IMG/VR virus record: IMGVR_UViG_3300032288_004129
Coordinates: 1 to 32,350 of that record
Length of the DNA: 32,350 nucleotides
Origin: a virus
Strand: one strand, 5' to 3'
In this document: positions 16,965-24,870 of the stretch, piece by piece
Layout: every line of letters begins with the position of its first letter
Numbering within the stretch: the first letter of the stretch is position 1
Notes under the pieces: generated by a model
Told to the model about the DNA's origin: nothing
The model's input: the letters and a program-made list of their open reading frames with translations, nothing else
Database searches by the model: none
Program-made: the position numbers and the translations under genes

Positions 16965-18929
16965 TTAACCAGGTAAAACATTAATTAATTTATCTGAATA
17001 TTCTTTACTCAATCTTTCGTTTATTGTGGTCATTACAGTTTCTTTTAATTCTGGATTATTTAATAATAAAGACAATATTTTTTCAGAATTATTATCAGGA
17101 GTTTTTAAAGTTATTTCTAATTCAGATTTACCACCAATATTTACTTCATTTGTTATTTTATTTTCTGTTGTTATTTTATTTTCTATATATTTTTCAATTG
17201 GTTCTGATTTTGAAAACTCTTTCATTGGTAATGGTTTAATAAAATCTTGAGACATTTTATTTATTAAACTATATGATGAAAATAAACTTTCCATGTCTTT
17301 TTCAGGCATAAGTAAAGTAGCATCTCTTTTATCACCTATAAATGATCCAAAACTACCGGTTACAACTGTTTTATTTCCTGATGGTGAGAACAAGTCTCCA
17401 GTCGTTGGTGTTGGTGTTGGTATTGGTGTTGGTAGTGGTGTTGTTGTTGGTGCTGGTGTTTTTGTCTCCTCTGGAAGTTCATATTTTTTTACTTTTTCTG
17501 CTAAATCTGTTCTTGCCGTTTCAATAGTTTTTGCAATAATTTTTGTTTCATGTTCCACCCATTTAGAAATCGTCCCAATTGAGGTTTTGTATGCTTCAAC
17601 AAAAGTATCACCAAAACCAGTACTGGCGATTGATGATTTTAATGTTTGAGCAAAAGTATTTGCAGCATCAACGGCATCTGTTTCTAACGCTTTAGTTACT
17701 TGCATACCTTTTTCTACACCAGTACCAAATATACCTGCGTTTTTAATTGATTCAAGACTTTTTTCCATTTTTACTGATACTGTTAGCTGTTCTTTAGCAA
17801 TTTCTTCTATTGGTTTTTCGGCCTCTGTTTTAGCAATTTTAAGTTCTTCTAATTTTTTTGCAGTTATATCACTACCTTTTAAAATCTGATCTGTCCCTGG
17901 CATTTGTATTTGTATCTCACCACCAGGACCAATTTCGGCCATTGATGCAATAAAAGATTTGTCAGCTTCAGAAAAACCTGCGGTTAAAGGTATTCTTGAC
18001 ATGACTTCTTGTTCTTTTTTATACTTAATAGCCATTTTAGAATATTCATCATAAGACATACCCATTGCTTTCGCCTGATCAGTCATATCTCTTCTCATTT
18101 GAGGAGATATCTTAAATTCCCCTGTTTTAGAATTAAAATCAACCATTGATGAACTAGCTTTAAGTATGGTGTCTTGTAATGCCCCCATATCACTTTGAGC
18201 CATATACATTAAACTATGGACATCAGTTAAACCACCCATGTTGCCACCTAACATCTGTAAGCTAGAGGCCATTTCAATTGCCCCTTCAGGGTCAAATGCC
18301 TTATCGGCAACTTTAGCTGCTAATTCAATACCTATACCGACTCTTTGTGCTTGAATAGCCATTTCGGTCAATCCTTTTACACCATCTTTAAATCCATATG
18401 CTTGAGCCTTAAAAATATTATCAGCAACAGTTTTTGTTAAAACAGATGAGTCCACACCATAAGCTCTAGCAGACTTAAAAGTATCTTCTAAAATTTTTCT
18501 TGATTTTTCTTGACCAATTCCCATTTGCATCATAGATGCATACATAGCACCAACTTCTTTAGCCCCTATACCCATAGCCTTAGACAACATTATTGCTCCT
18601 TTAACATTTTCCGTTGTGATACTAACCATTTTTTGTGATGAAGCAGCAATTGTCTCTATATAATCTTTAGCATCTCCATATGCAAAACCATATTCTAAAC
18701 CTTGTTCATAAACGTTATAAATTGTCGATTGTATTGTCTTTAAATTTGATTGAAGTCCGTTAGCAATTTTAGTATTTAATGTTGTTACGTCCGATTCTAA
18801 AGTTAAAAAAAACTTTTCTATCCTTGCAGGTTGAAAAGCTTCACTCATAGATGTTTCTATTTTTTTGGGGAACCCAGCCGCTTCCATGGCGGAACCAGCG
18901 GTTGTTGCAAATTGATCAGTTAATAACAT
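16965..18929 (-). CDS. Tail tape-measure protein
   Basis: 654-aa, mostly helical protein that would run inside the tail tube and set its length. Position fits T4 gp29 (590 aa): after tube and hub-assembly genes, before hub genes. Residues 1-330 are rich in small hydrophobic helices with many Ala, Met and Gly (AIMLSKAMGIGAKEVGAMYA, MASSLQMLGGNMGG), typical of tape measures. Residues about 340-470 are charged helices. A Pro/Thr linker of TPAP and PTPIPTPTPT type occupies about 480-500. The C-terminal part (NEVNIGGKSELEITLKTPDN and following helix) resembles the conserved end of tape measures in related phages. At about 0.15 nm per residue, 654 residues would give a tail of roughly 95-100 nm, similar to T4. 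The linker is encoded by GGTGTT-like repeats at 17400-17460. It has its own TATTTATA element. Confidence 0.8.
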   Translation of the reverse strand: MLLTDQFATTAGSAMEAAGFPKKIETSMSEAFQPARIEKFFLTLESDVTTLNTKIANGLQSNLKTIQSTIYNVYEQGLEYGFAYGDAKDYIETIAASSQKMVSITTENVKGAIMLSKAMGIGAKEVGAMYASMMQMGIGQEKSRKILEDTFKSARAYGVDSSVLTKTVADNIFKAQAYGFKDGVKGLTEMAIQAQRVGIGIELAAKVADKAFDPEGAIEMASSLQMLGGNMGGLTDVHSLMYMAQSDMGALQDTILKASSSMVDFNSKTGEFKISPQMRRDMTDQAKAMGMSYDEYSKMAIKYKKEQEVMSRIPLTAGFSEADKSFIASMAEIGPGGEIQIQMPGTDQILKGSDITAKKLEELKIAKTEAEKPIEEIAKEQLTVSVKMEKSLESIKNAGIFGTGVEKGMQVTKALETDAVDAANTFAQTLKSSIASTGFGDTFVEAYKTSIGTISKWVEHETKIIAKTIETARTDLAEKVKKYELPEETKTPAPTTTPLPTPIPTPTPTTGDLFSPSGNKTVVTGSFGSFIGDKRDATLLMPEKDMESLFSSYSLINKMSQDFIKPLPMKEFSKSEPIEKYIENKITTENKITNEVNIGGKSELEITLKTPDNNSEKILSLLLNNPELKETVMTTINERLSKEYSDKLINVLPG

Positions 18930-18941
18930 ATTTTTTTACTT

Positions 18942-18949
18942 TATAAATA
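18942..18949 (-). promoter_or_regulatory. TATTTATA late-type element before the tape-measure gene
   Basis: TATTTATA on the minus strand, 12 bases upstream of the start at 18929, with an A-rich spacer. It lies in the 21-base gap after the stop of the 61-aa ORF. Confidence 0.45.
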
Positions 18950-18950
18950 G

Positions 18951-19136
18951 TTATTTATTACCTTTTTCAAATTCTTTATATAACTTATCTATAAAAAATC
19001 TTCTTTCGTATGTTGGCATATTTTTAATATCAAAATAGGTAAAGTTACCGTATTTTACCAAATAATACATTTCGTCCAATAAATTTTTTTGATAATTAGA
19101 AGAAAGGGCGAAAAAATTCGACCCCAAAGGCAACAT
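18951..19136 (-). CDS. 61-aa ORF overlapping the gp26-like gene, possible frameshift partner
   Basis: Small protein reading MLPLGSNFFALSSNYQ then LLDEMYYLVKYGNFTYFDI and MPTYERRFFIDKLYKEFEK. The block from YYLVKYG to RRFF has the look of a conserved tail-assembly partner protein. It is in the +1 frame relative to the gp26-like gene and overlaps its last 41 bases. It sits directly before the tape-measure gene, exactly where many tailed phages encode a frameshifted assembly chaperone (lambda G-GT arrangement). It may be translated from its own ATG at 19134-19136, from a +1 frameshift near 19108-19113, or both. The first dozen residues are within the overlap and look less conserved than the rest, which favours the frameshift. 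Function as tape-measure chaperone is inference. Confidence 0.65.
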   Translation of the reverse strand: MLPLGSNFFALSSNYQKNLLDEMYYLVKYGNFTYFDIKNMPTYERRFFIDKLYKEFEKGNK

Positions 19137-19845
19137 TCACAGTTACCATTTCTCCTGACGGGGCCATTACTTTTCTTTCGAGATTTAATTTTGGTTCACA
19201 TTCTGTGATAAAGTTTCTTAAACTTTTTGAATCGGAGATTGGCATATGATTAATAAATTGTGATATTTGACCTTTATCTGTAACACCATCCATTTCCACA
19301 ATATGTGATTCTAATTTTTTTGTCACAACAGGTGCAACCATACCAACCGGATAATTACTTGTTATTTTATCTAAAATTTGTTGTTCACCAATAGACAATA
19401 ATTTTAATAAAACATTTTTACCACTTTTTGGTAATGTGTACGAAAAGTATCCATTTTCATCAGGTAAATTTTTTGGGTCTATATAGTCTATTTCATCTAA
19501 CAATACGGTAGCCTCAAAATCACTTCCAGTTTTAGGGTCAGTTAATAAAAAGTTATAATCATACCCAAAGGCGGTATTTCTTAAAAATATTAAAATTGCT
19601 TGAACATCGCAATCAAGTAGTTGGTCAATACTAAACCCAGGTTCATAAATTTTTTGTCTTAATAAAGTTTTTACAATACCGTCTTTATTATTTTGAGACA
19701 TTAAAATATTTTCATCGTTTGCAGTTAAATAACCAACTTTAAGTGTTTCTTTTTTTGGTTTATAAAAAATACCTTTTGAGGGTAATTTAATTACATCATG
19801 TGGTAATGAGAAATTTTGTTGTCCATATTCTATTGCTTCATCCAT
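19096..19845 (-). CDS. gp26-like baseplate hub / tail assembly protein
   Basis: 249-aa protein. Near the N-terminus it has VIKLPSKGIFYKP (about residues 18-30), then KVGYLTANDENILMSQ (36-51), SIDQLLDCDVQAILIFLR (72-89) and FGYDYNF. I recognise this order (LPSKG-FY, TA-x-E-x-IL, D-x-LL-x-x-D-x-x-A-I) from proteins annotated as gp26 baseplate hub subunit in T4-like phages of cyanobacteria. The rest has GEQQILDKI and a helical C-terminal half, ending NVAFGVEFFRPFF. No CxxC metal site is seen. Position between tube and tape measure fits a tail-assembly chaperone role. It follows the terminator at 19891-19914. The 3' end overlaps the 61-aa ORF. The family call is moderately firm; the equivalence to T4 gp26 rather than gp51 is uncertain. 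Confidence 0.7.
   Translation of the reverse strand: MDEAIEYGQQNFSLPHDVIKLPSKGIFYKPKKETLKVGYLTANDENILMSQNNKDGIVKTLLRQKIYEPGFSIDQLLDCDVQAILIFLRNTAFGYDYNFLLTDPKTGSDFEATVLLDEIDYIDPKNLPDENGYFSYTLPKSGKNVLLKLLSIGEQQILDKITSNYPVGMVAPVVTKKLESHIVEMDGVTDKGQISQFINHMPISDSKSLRNFITECEPKLNLERKVMAPSGEMVTVNVAFGVEFFRPFF
19108..19113 (-). other. Candidate +1 ribosomal frameshift site (UUU_CGC)
   Basis: In the gp26-like frame the minus strand reads GAA TTT TTT CGC CCT TTC TTC TAA. The P-site UUU (19113-19111) followed by CGC (19110-19108), a codon expected to be scarce in this AT-rich genome, would let tRNA-Phe slip one base to UUC and continue with GCC in the 61-aa frame. The known +1 site UUU_CGU of influenza PA-X has the same layout. 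Only four codons separate it from the stop of the zero frame. Confidence 0.45.
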
Positions 19846-19890
19846 AGTTTTTATTTTAAAAATAATTTAATTTTACCTTATGTAAATAAA

Positions 19891-19914
19891 AAACCCATCG
19901 ATAACGATGGGTTT
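19891..19914 (-). terminator. Intrinsic terminator after the tail tube gene
   Basis: Perfect 10-bp stem (AAACCCATCG / CGATGGGTTT) with a 4-base loop, 23 bases after the tube stop on the minus strand, followed by TTTATTT. It would end the abundant tube transcript before the low-copy gp26-like gene. It could also act on the plus strand, where TTTAATAAAAA follows. Confidence 0.85.
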
Positions 19915-19937
19915 AATAAAAAAATATGTTTAAAAAA

Positions 19938-20426
19938 TTAATAAACTAATATACATCTATCAGGTTGTAAACCAAGTTCAACCGTCATGATATCATCTGT
20001 TCCGTAACCAACACTACCAAAATTAGCCTTTGTTATTAAACATCCTTGTAATATCCATTTCTCAACAGCAACACCTGTTGGGTCTAACATTTCTAAATCA
20101 CAGTCTTTTTTGTAACCAGCAGCATAACCCATACGACCGGTTACTGATTCCGCATGTAACCTTACCCACTCCATGACTGCTTGTGCTGCCGATGGTCCAA
20201 TTGGATCACGTAATTTTACTGATATCTCACCCCAAGCAAAATTACTTGAAACATATGTTTCAGTATTTAAAAATTTTATTTCTTTTTTATTTATCGTTAT
20301 TGTCGGTCTTGAAGCACTTTCAACATACCAAGAATTGATACCTAAAGACGAAGGGAACGTAAATATAAACCTATTGGATCTTTTAGGTTCATACTGTATG
20401 GGCATTTTCATTAATAAATCAGCCAT
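19938..20426 (-). CDS. 19: gp19-like tail tube protein
   Basis: 162-aa protein, nearly the length of T4 gp19 (163 aa). It forms hexameric rings stacked inside the sheath. Recognisable parts: an N-terminal arm then RSNRFIFTFPSSLGINSWYV (about residues 16-35), SASRPTITINKKEIKFLNTE, SSNFAWGEISVKLRDPIGPS, AAQAVMEWVRLHAESVTGRM and GYKKDCDLEMLDPTGV, ending with GYGTDDIMTVELGLQPDRC. These match the beta-sandwich tube fold (the W-x-x-I-S-V-K-L-x-D-P-I-x-P-S segment is especially typical). It is preceded by a TATTTATA element and followed by a strong terminator, as expected for a high-copy structural gene transcribed alone. Confidence 0.92.
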   Translation of the reverse strand: MADLLMKMPIQYEPKRSNRFIFTFPSSLGINSWYVESASRPTITINKKEIKFLNTETYVSSNFAWGEISVKLRDPIGPSAAQAVMEWVRLHAESVTGRMGYAAGYKKDCDLEMLDPTGVAVEKWILQGCLITKANFGSVGYGTDDIMTVELGLQPDRCILVY

Positions 20427-20458
20427 AGTTATTTGTTTTAATTTGTTTTATTTTTTAT

Positions 20459-20466
20459 TATAAATA
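20459..20466 (-). promoter_or_regulatory. TATTTATA late-type element before the tube gene
   Basis: TATTTATA on the minus strand within TATTTATAAT, 32 bases upstream of the tube start. The 111-base gap holding it (20427-20537) has no other gene. Confidence 0.45.
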
Positions 20467-20537
20467 TTTGTATTTATTTTTTTTTCTATTTACTTTAAAT
20501 TATTTTTAAAATATTCTTATAATATAACCGGTTTTAA

Positions 20538-21413
20538 TTAAACTTCTAGTTTTTCTCCTCCTTTAGTTAAATATGTTCTTACTGGTTTATCTTTATATTC
20601 GCTAGATAAAAATTCTTTCATTTTTTCAATATTTCTTGGGTCGTCATCAGAAAACCCAATAAAAGGTATAATCTCATTATTTTCTACGTCATTTTTAAAA
20701 TAAGCCTTTTCACCTATTTCTCTTGCTAAATCCTTACAATAAGATATAAATTCTCTCATCGCTTTAATTTTACCTTCTTCAGGATTGGCAGCACTTCCTT
20801 CCCCAAAACTAACAGGATAAAATCTACACATATCTAAATATTCCTGAATTATTTCTTTGTCATTAACCTTTAAATCAAATGATTCACTAACAGGGTTGTC
20901 AGCTAAGTTTCTATATTTTTTTAGATTTTCTACAAGAGTTTTACTATTTAATCCATTATGATTAGAAATAATATAATTATAAGTAGCCTCTTTTAATGTT
21001 TCAGGATTATGACCTCTTGCTGTTATAATTGCAAAAATTGAACCTCCGTTAATACATTCCACGAAATCGTTCCATGAAGGACCGGGACTTGCAACCATAG
21101 AGTCAATAATAAATCTTTTATCACCTTCAGTTCTAAAGTTTCTAAAAGGATTTGGTGCGTAATTAACAATAGTGGTGCCCTTATAGTTAAAAGGCTCAAC
21201 ACCTATCTGATGTCTGTGTTCTGCAAAATCTTCCGTACCCATACCAACCTCTTCTTCATTTTCAGTTAAAACCATAATTTGAGTTGGCATAAAACAAATA
21301 TTATCGTCCCAATCAAAGGCGTAATATTTTGTATCAGGTTTACCTTCATCGTCAAACCCTTCAAAAATATTTCTTTTTTTTATTTCATTTAATATATGTC
21401 TTCTAATATTCAT
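20538..21413 (-). CDS. HAD-superfamily phosphatase-like protein with possible packaging peptide
   Basis: 291-aa protein with HAD hydrolase motifs. Motif I is AFDWDDN (nucleophile D34, general acid D36), motif II is AIITARG (T131), motif III is probably K215 or K217 in PEEGKIKAM, and motif IV is GFSDDDPRN (D256-D258). A 75-residue insert between motifs I and II forms a cap. The fold implies phosphoryl transfer through an aspartyl-phosphate with Mg; the substrate is unknown, and nucleic-acid 3'-phosphatase or nucleotidase activity are possibilities. The N-terminus, MNIRRHILNE then IKKRN, lies ahead of the HAD fold and fits the ten-residue capsid-targeting pattern shared with the 46-aa and 240-aa proteins. 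Its start overlaps the stop of the 46-aa gene by 4 bases (ATGA), so the two are translationally coupled. It is an odd presence between sheath and tube genes. Confidence 0.8.
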   Translation of the reverse strand: MNIRRHILNEIKKRNIFEGFDDEGKPDTKYYAFDWDDNICFMPTQIMVLTENEEEVGMGTEDFAEHRHQIGVEPFNYKGTTIVNYAPNPFRNFRTEGDKRFIIDSMVASPGPSWNDFVECINGGSIFAIITARGHNPETLKEATYNYIISNHNGLNSKTLVENLKKYRNLADNPVSESFDLKVNDKEIIQEYLDMCRFYPVSFGEGSAANPEEGKIKAMREFISYCKDLAREIGEKAYFKNDVENNEIIPFIGFSDDDPRNIEKMKEFLSSEYKDKPVRTYLTKGGEKLEV

Positions 21414-21550
21414 TTTTTAGATAATTTCAATAAAAGTTTTTCTAATTGTTCTTCAGTTAAAATAATATTTTGTTTTTTATAAGAAAAAGTTTTTTTATTT
21501 TCAGATTTTAAACCTAAACTTTCGTTTACTAATTTTTTTTGTATTTTCAT
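21410..21550 (-). CDS. 46-aa basic peptide, possible internal head protein
   Basis: Short gene encoding MKIQKKLVNE then SLGLKSENKK, TFSYKKQNII, LTEEQLEKLL and LKLSKK. Support for it being real: a TATTTATA element 12 bases before the ATG, an ATGA overlap with the HAD gene, and an N-terminus matching those of the HAD and 240-aa proteins. After cleavage behind Glu10 the remaining 36 residues would carry ten Lys against four Glu, the basic character of T4 internal head proteins. A C-terminal amphipathic helix (EEQLEKLLLKLSKK) is likely. No known family. Its alternative role is simply a small unknown leader for the HAD gene. Confidence 0.65.
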   Translation of the reverse strand: MKIQKKLVNESLGLKSENKKTFSYKKQNIILTEEQLEKLLLKLSKK

Positions 21551-21562
21551 GACTTTTTATTT

Positions 21563-21570
21563 TATAAATA
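21563..21570 (-). promoter_or_regulatory. TATTTATA late-type element before the 46-aa/HAD pair
   Basis: TATTTATA on the minus strand, 12 bases upstream of the start at 21550, immediately after the hairpin that follows the sheath gene. Confidence 0.45.
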
Positions 21571-21575
21571 TATAA

Positions 21576-21599
21576 ATGGGGAATATTTCTACTCCCCAT
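21576..21599 (-). terminator. Hairpin after the sheath gene
   Basis: 7-bp stem (ATGGGGA / TCCCCAT) with a 10-base loop, 21 bases after the sheath stop. The minus-strand tail after it (TTTATATATTTAT) is only partly U-rich, so it may be a weak terminator or a 3'-end stabilising hairpin. Confidence 0.55.
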
Positions 21600-21620
21600 C
21601 TTTTAAAATTTATTTATTTT

Positions 21621-24600
21621 TTAAACATCATCGAAAGATGCTCCTGTTGGTGTAATAACAAACTCGATGTCAATATACTCTAACGCTCTTGTAGGTTTTA
21701 AATAAATTTTACCTGTTAGTGTGTTAGAATCTAAATCTTCAGGTGTGTTAGAAACAGTAACTCTAAAGTCAATTAAACCTCTATCTCTTCTAATTTGATC
21801 TAATATTGGGTTAACTGAGTCTAAGAAATCTTGTCTTACTTTATCGTCATTTTGTTCAAATAACAATCTAACCGCAACCGCTGAAATAAGTTTTCTTGCT
21901 TGTAGTAACAATCTTCTTACATTAATTCTGTCAAGTGCTGATTCTTTAACTTGTAAAGTTTTATTACCCCAAATTACTGTACCAACATCAGAGAAAGTTG
22001 CTATTGGATTGATTCTACCTCTATATAACGTATCTCTATCATCTTGTGTTAACTTTTTACGTGCTTTAATTGCGTTTACTAAACCTCTTGTGTAACCTGC
22101 CGATGCAAACCAAGGGAATGCGATGTTATCTGTTAATGCTAAGTTTTTAACAACTTCTGCAGTTGGAGGTAAATAAATTTGAGTGTTATTAACTGAATCT
22201 CTTGTTAAAACCCAAGGGTAATAAGTTGCTGTGTAATTAGAATCTAAATCCTTATCTTCTAAACTATCAACCGCCTCTTGAGGAAAAACTAAACCTTCAC
22301 TAACATCGGTAAATGACGGTAAATATAAATCAAAGTCAGGTGTTGTACAAATATATATCGAATCTGCTCTATCTGTTTCTACCATATCAACCGCAGCTTC
22401 AACTAAGTTTGAGTTATTTACGTAGTCAATACCTGGTGTTACAAAAATATTAATGTTTGTTGCTTCAGGATTTGCAAATGTTTGTTGACCCCATAAGTAA
22501 GCATAATAGTCTGTATTTGCCCAAACTTCTTGGTTAGGTCCTGTAATTTGTTTAAACGCACCCCATCCTGTTGCCGTTGGGTATGTTATAGAAGCCTCGG
22601 CACCATATTTATAACCTGATTGACCTAAAGCAAATGTGTCTTCATTTGTTCTATATTCTCTATAGATGTCCCATCCGTCAAAACCACCATAAGGGTAAAC
22701 AGTAAATTTACGTGTATTTAATTTGTAATATTCATTACTTGCATCTGTTGGTTCAGAGTTAAAGGACGATACCCCCACTTCAAATAAAGATTGTCCTGAA
22801 GTTGGTGATGTAGATGGTACTGTTATAACACTAGCATTTACGTCCATGTGAAAACCTTTAGTTATATAACCCCAATCCGGTCCTGTTGTATCTGTTCCTA
22901 AATTTGCTGGTAATCTTTTTCCTTTATATTCAAAGAAATCGTAATCGACACCTGTAATGTTTGAAATACCTAAATACGCCCTTCTTGGGTTTTCACCAGA
23001 AGTTTGTCTTACTTCGTTATCCCCACCATTAGTAGAACCAAATGGTGGATTAAATATTACATCACCTGGTTTTAAATATTTTGTTTTATATACTAAAAAC
23101 GGAGACGAAGCACTAGCGTATTGTCTAAATACATAACCTTCAAAACCACAAGGTAATGCATCAGTAGGTGCTTCATCACTCAACTCAATCATTACATATT
23201 TAGATTTTACTTGGTATTCACCATTAGATGTTCCTATTTTGTTAGCAATATAATTATTTTGGTTTGGATCTAATGAACAGTTTGTGAAACTTTCAACAAC
23301 TCTAACACTATCATCAGTATCAAAAAAGTCTCTAACTAATACATCAAATGTTCTACTATTAAATGAAATGTTTGCTATTGATATTTTTACTAGTCTATTA
23401 GCAGCATTACCATCTGAAATTAAAACAAACTTAAATAAATTATAAACTTTGTTACCTCTTAACTCTGAAACTAAATAAGGTGTTTTTGGTGTTTGATATT
23501 GTTCTAAATAGAAACCAATTGACTGTGTATCTAAAGATTTTGCACTATCTAATTCAATAAAATCACAGTATAAACCTCTAACTTTACCTTGTCTGTAACC
23601 GTTTAATAGTAAACTAGAGTACACTTCCTCAACAAATAAAGGTACTTGAGTTCTATCTTTTCCAAAATTACTTCTTCCAAATATTTTTGAAAGATAATTA
23701 GAGTTTGATGACTGTAATGACGTTTCAAAACTAAATGTATCATTATCAAATGTTGTTCCTGTAACTAAGAAATTACCAAAAGGATCTTTTGTAATTCCTG
23801 AATAAATACCTGTACATACCATAGAAGCGTCTGATGTTGCTGAAACTTCATATCTCGGTCCTGCCTGTGTTGAACTATAATTAGTAATACCTCTAGATCT
23901 TAAAGTTGCAACTACTAAATCATCATAATCACTATATGGTGTACCTGAGTAAAGAGTTAAATAAACAGTACATGTTCCTGTGAATTGTGTTGAAGTTGTA
24001 CCTGTACCTATCGCACTTAAAGCAGCACCAAAACCATAACCCGCGTATGAACCAACACTTTGTGCTTTTGTGTAGTCAAATAGGGCGTAATACCAAGGAT
24101 CGTTTGTTGATGCTGATAAATTAGCATTCGATAATAAAACGTTATCAACACCAAATGTTTCAGATGTTGCAGAAACCGCATTTGTAAATACAGATGTACC
24201 CGTTACTGAGTTAAAGGTACTACTACTTACAGTACCCCAAAATAAGGCTTCACCACCGGTCGCTCCCGAACCAAGAGTTGCAAAGTTATTTACTTCAGTA
24301 GATATAAAAGTTTGAAAATCAGCATTTAATGAAGAAGTTCCACCATTAAATGATGTATAATCATTATAAAAATCAGAATTAAGTACTGCTGGTGTTACTG
24401 AAGTAATTGTGATATTAGTACTTGCACCTGTTGTACCTGTAAATGTTACAGTACCTGACGTAACCCCTGTTGCTGCAATTGTTCCAGGATTTGGGTTTGC
24501 GATTGTTGTAATAGACCAAGAAGGTCCCGCATCGTAACCTGATAGACCAAGGATTCTTGTTACAAAAAGTTGATTTGATTGACTTAAATATGATTTTGCA

Positions 24601-24839
24601 ATATACGCAGCCTCATATTTAGGTATTTGAGTACCAACAAATTTTTCAGGAGAGGTGCCGCCAAAATAAGTTTGGAACTCGTCAAAGTTTGTTATGAAAA
24701 TAGGTTCAAATGCCGGTCCTTGTAGAGTTTCACCCACAAGTCCTAAAGTTGTTACACCTACACTTGAAGCCACAAAAGTTAAATCTCGTTCTGAGGTATA
24801 AACACCAGGAGAAACGAATACTTTGTTTGTTGAAGCCAT
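21621..24839 (-). CDS. 18: gp18-like contractile tail sheath protein, enlarged
   Basis: 1072-aa sheath subunit, against 659 aa in T4. The start MASTNKVFVSPGVYTSERDL with TLGLVGETLQGPAFEPI is the typical sheath N-terminus. The C-terminal half has the conserved core, with PWVLTRDS, IYLPPTAEVVKNLALTDN, FPWFASAGYTRGLV, ARKKLTQDDRDTLYRGRINP, VIWGNKTLQVKESALDRINV, RRLLLQARKLI and an ending in QIRRDRGLIDFRVTVSNTPE with KIYLKPTRALEYIDIEFVIT. Residues about 105-380 are a Ser/Thr/Gly/Asn-rich insertion that probably sits on the outer surface as extra domains. It has its own TATTTATA element and a hairpin after the stop, as expected for a high-copy protein. In T4 the sheath and tube genes are adjacent; here the 46-aa and HAD genes lie between. 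Confidence 0.93.
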   Translation of the reverse strand: MASTNKVFVSPGVYTSERDLTFVASSVGVTTLGLVGETLQGPAFEPIFITNFDEFQTYFGGTSPEKFVGTQIPKYEAAYIAKSYLSQSNQLFVTRILGLSGYDAGPSWSITTIANPNPGTIAATGVTSGTVTFTGTTGASTNITITSVTPAVLNSDFYNDYTSFNGGTSSLNADFQTFISTEVNNFATLGSGATGGEALFWGTVSSSTFNSVTGTSVFTNAVSATSETFGVDNVLLSNANLSASTNDPWYYALFDYTKAQSVGSYAGYGFGAALSAIGTGTTSTQFTGTCTVYLTLYSGTPYSDYDDLVVATLRSRGITNYSSTQAGPRYEVSATSDASMVCTGIYSGITKDPFGNFLVTGTTFDNDTFSFETSLQSSNSNYLSKIFGRSNFGKDRTQVPLFVEEVYSSLLLNGYRQGKVRGLYCDFIELDSAKSLDTQSIGFYLEQYQTPKTPYLVSELRGNKVYNLFKFVLISDGNAANRLVKISIANISFNSRTFDVLVRDFFDTDDSVRVVESFTNCSLDPNQNNYIANKIGTSNGEYQVKSKYVMIELSDEAPTDALPCGFEGYVFRQYASASSPFLVYKTKYLKPGDVIFNPPFGSTNGGDNEVRQTSGENPRRAYLGISNITGVDYDFFEYKGKRLPANLGTDTTGPDWGYITKGFHMDVNASVITVPSTSPTSGQSLFEVGVSSFNSEPTDASNEYYKLNTRKFTVYPYGGFDGWDIYREYRTNEDTFALGQSGYKYGAEASITYPTATGWGAFKQITGPNQEVWANTDYYAYLWGQQTFANPEATNINIFVTPGIDYVNNSNLVEAAVDMVETDRADSIYICTTPDFDLYLPSFTDVSEGLVFPQEAVDSLEDKDLDSNYTATYYPWVLTRDSVNNTQIYLPPTAEVVKNLALTDNIAFPWFASAGYTRGLVNAIKARKKLTQDDRDTLYRGRINPIATFSDVGTVIWGNKTLQVKESALDRINVRRLLLQARKLISAVAVRLLFEQNDDKVRQDFLDSVNPILDQIRRDRGLIDFRVTVSNTPEDLDSNTLTGKIYLKPTRALEYIDIEFVITPTGASFDDV

Positions 24840-24870
24840 TATTAATTAAAATTTATAAATTTATTTTATA

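Noticed and set aside
17400-17460. GGTGTT-type repeats as a CRISPR or regulatory repeat
   Set aside because: They are in frame in the tape-measure gene and encode a Pro/Thr linker; no spacers.
17024-17649. Four overlapping plus-strand ORFs rich in Leu, Val and Phe
   Set aside because: Antisense shadows of the tape-measure gene, including its Pro/Thr linker; several frames open at once is typical of low-complexity reverse strand.
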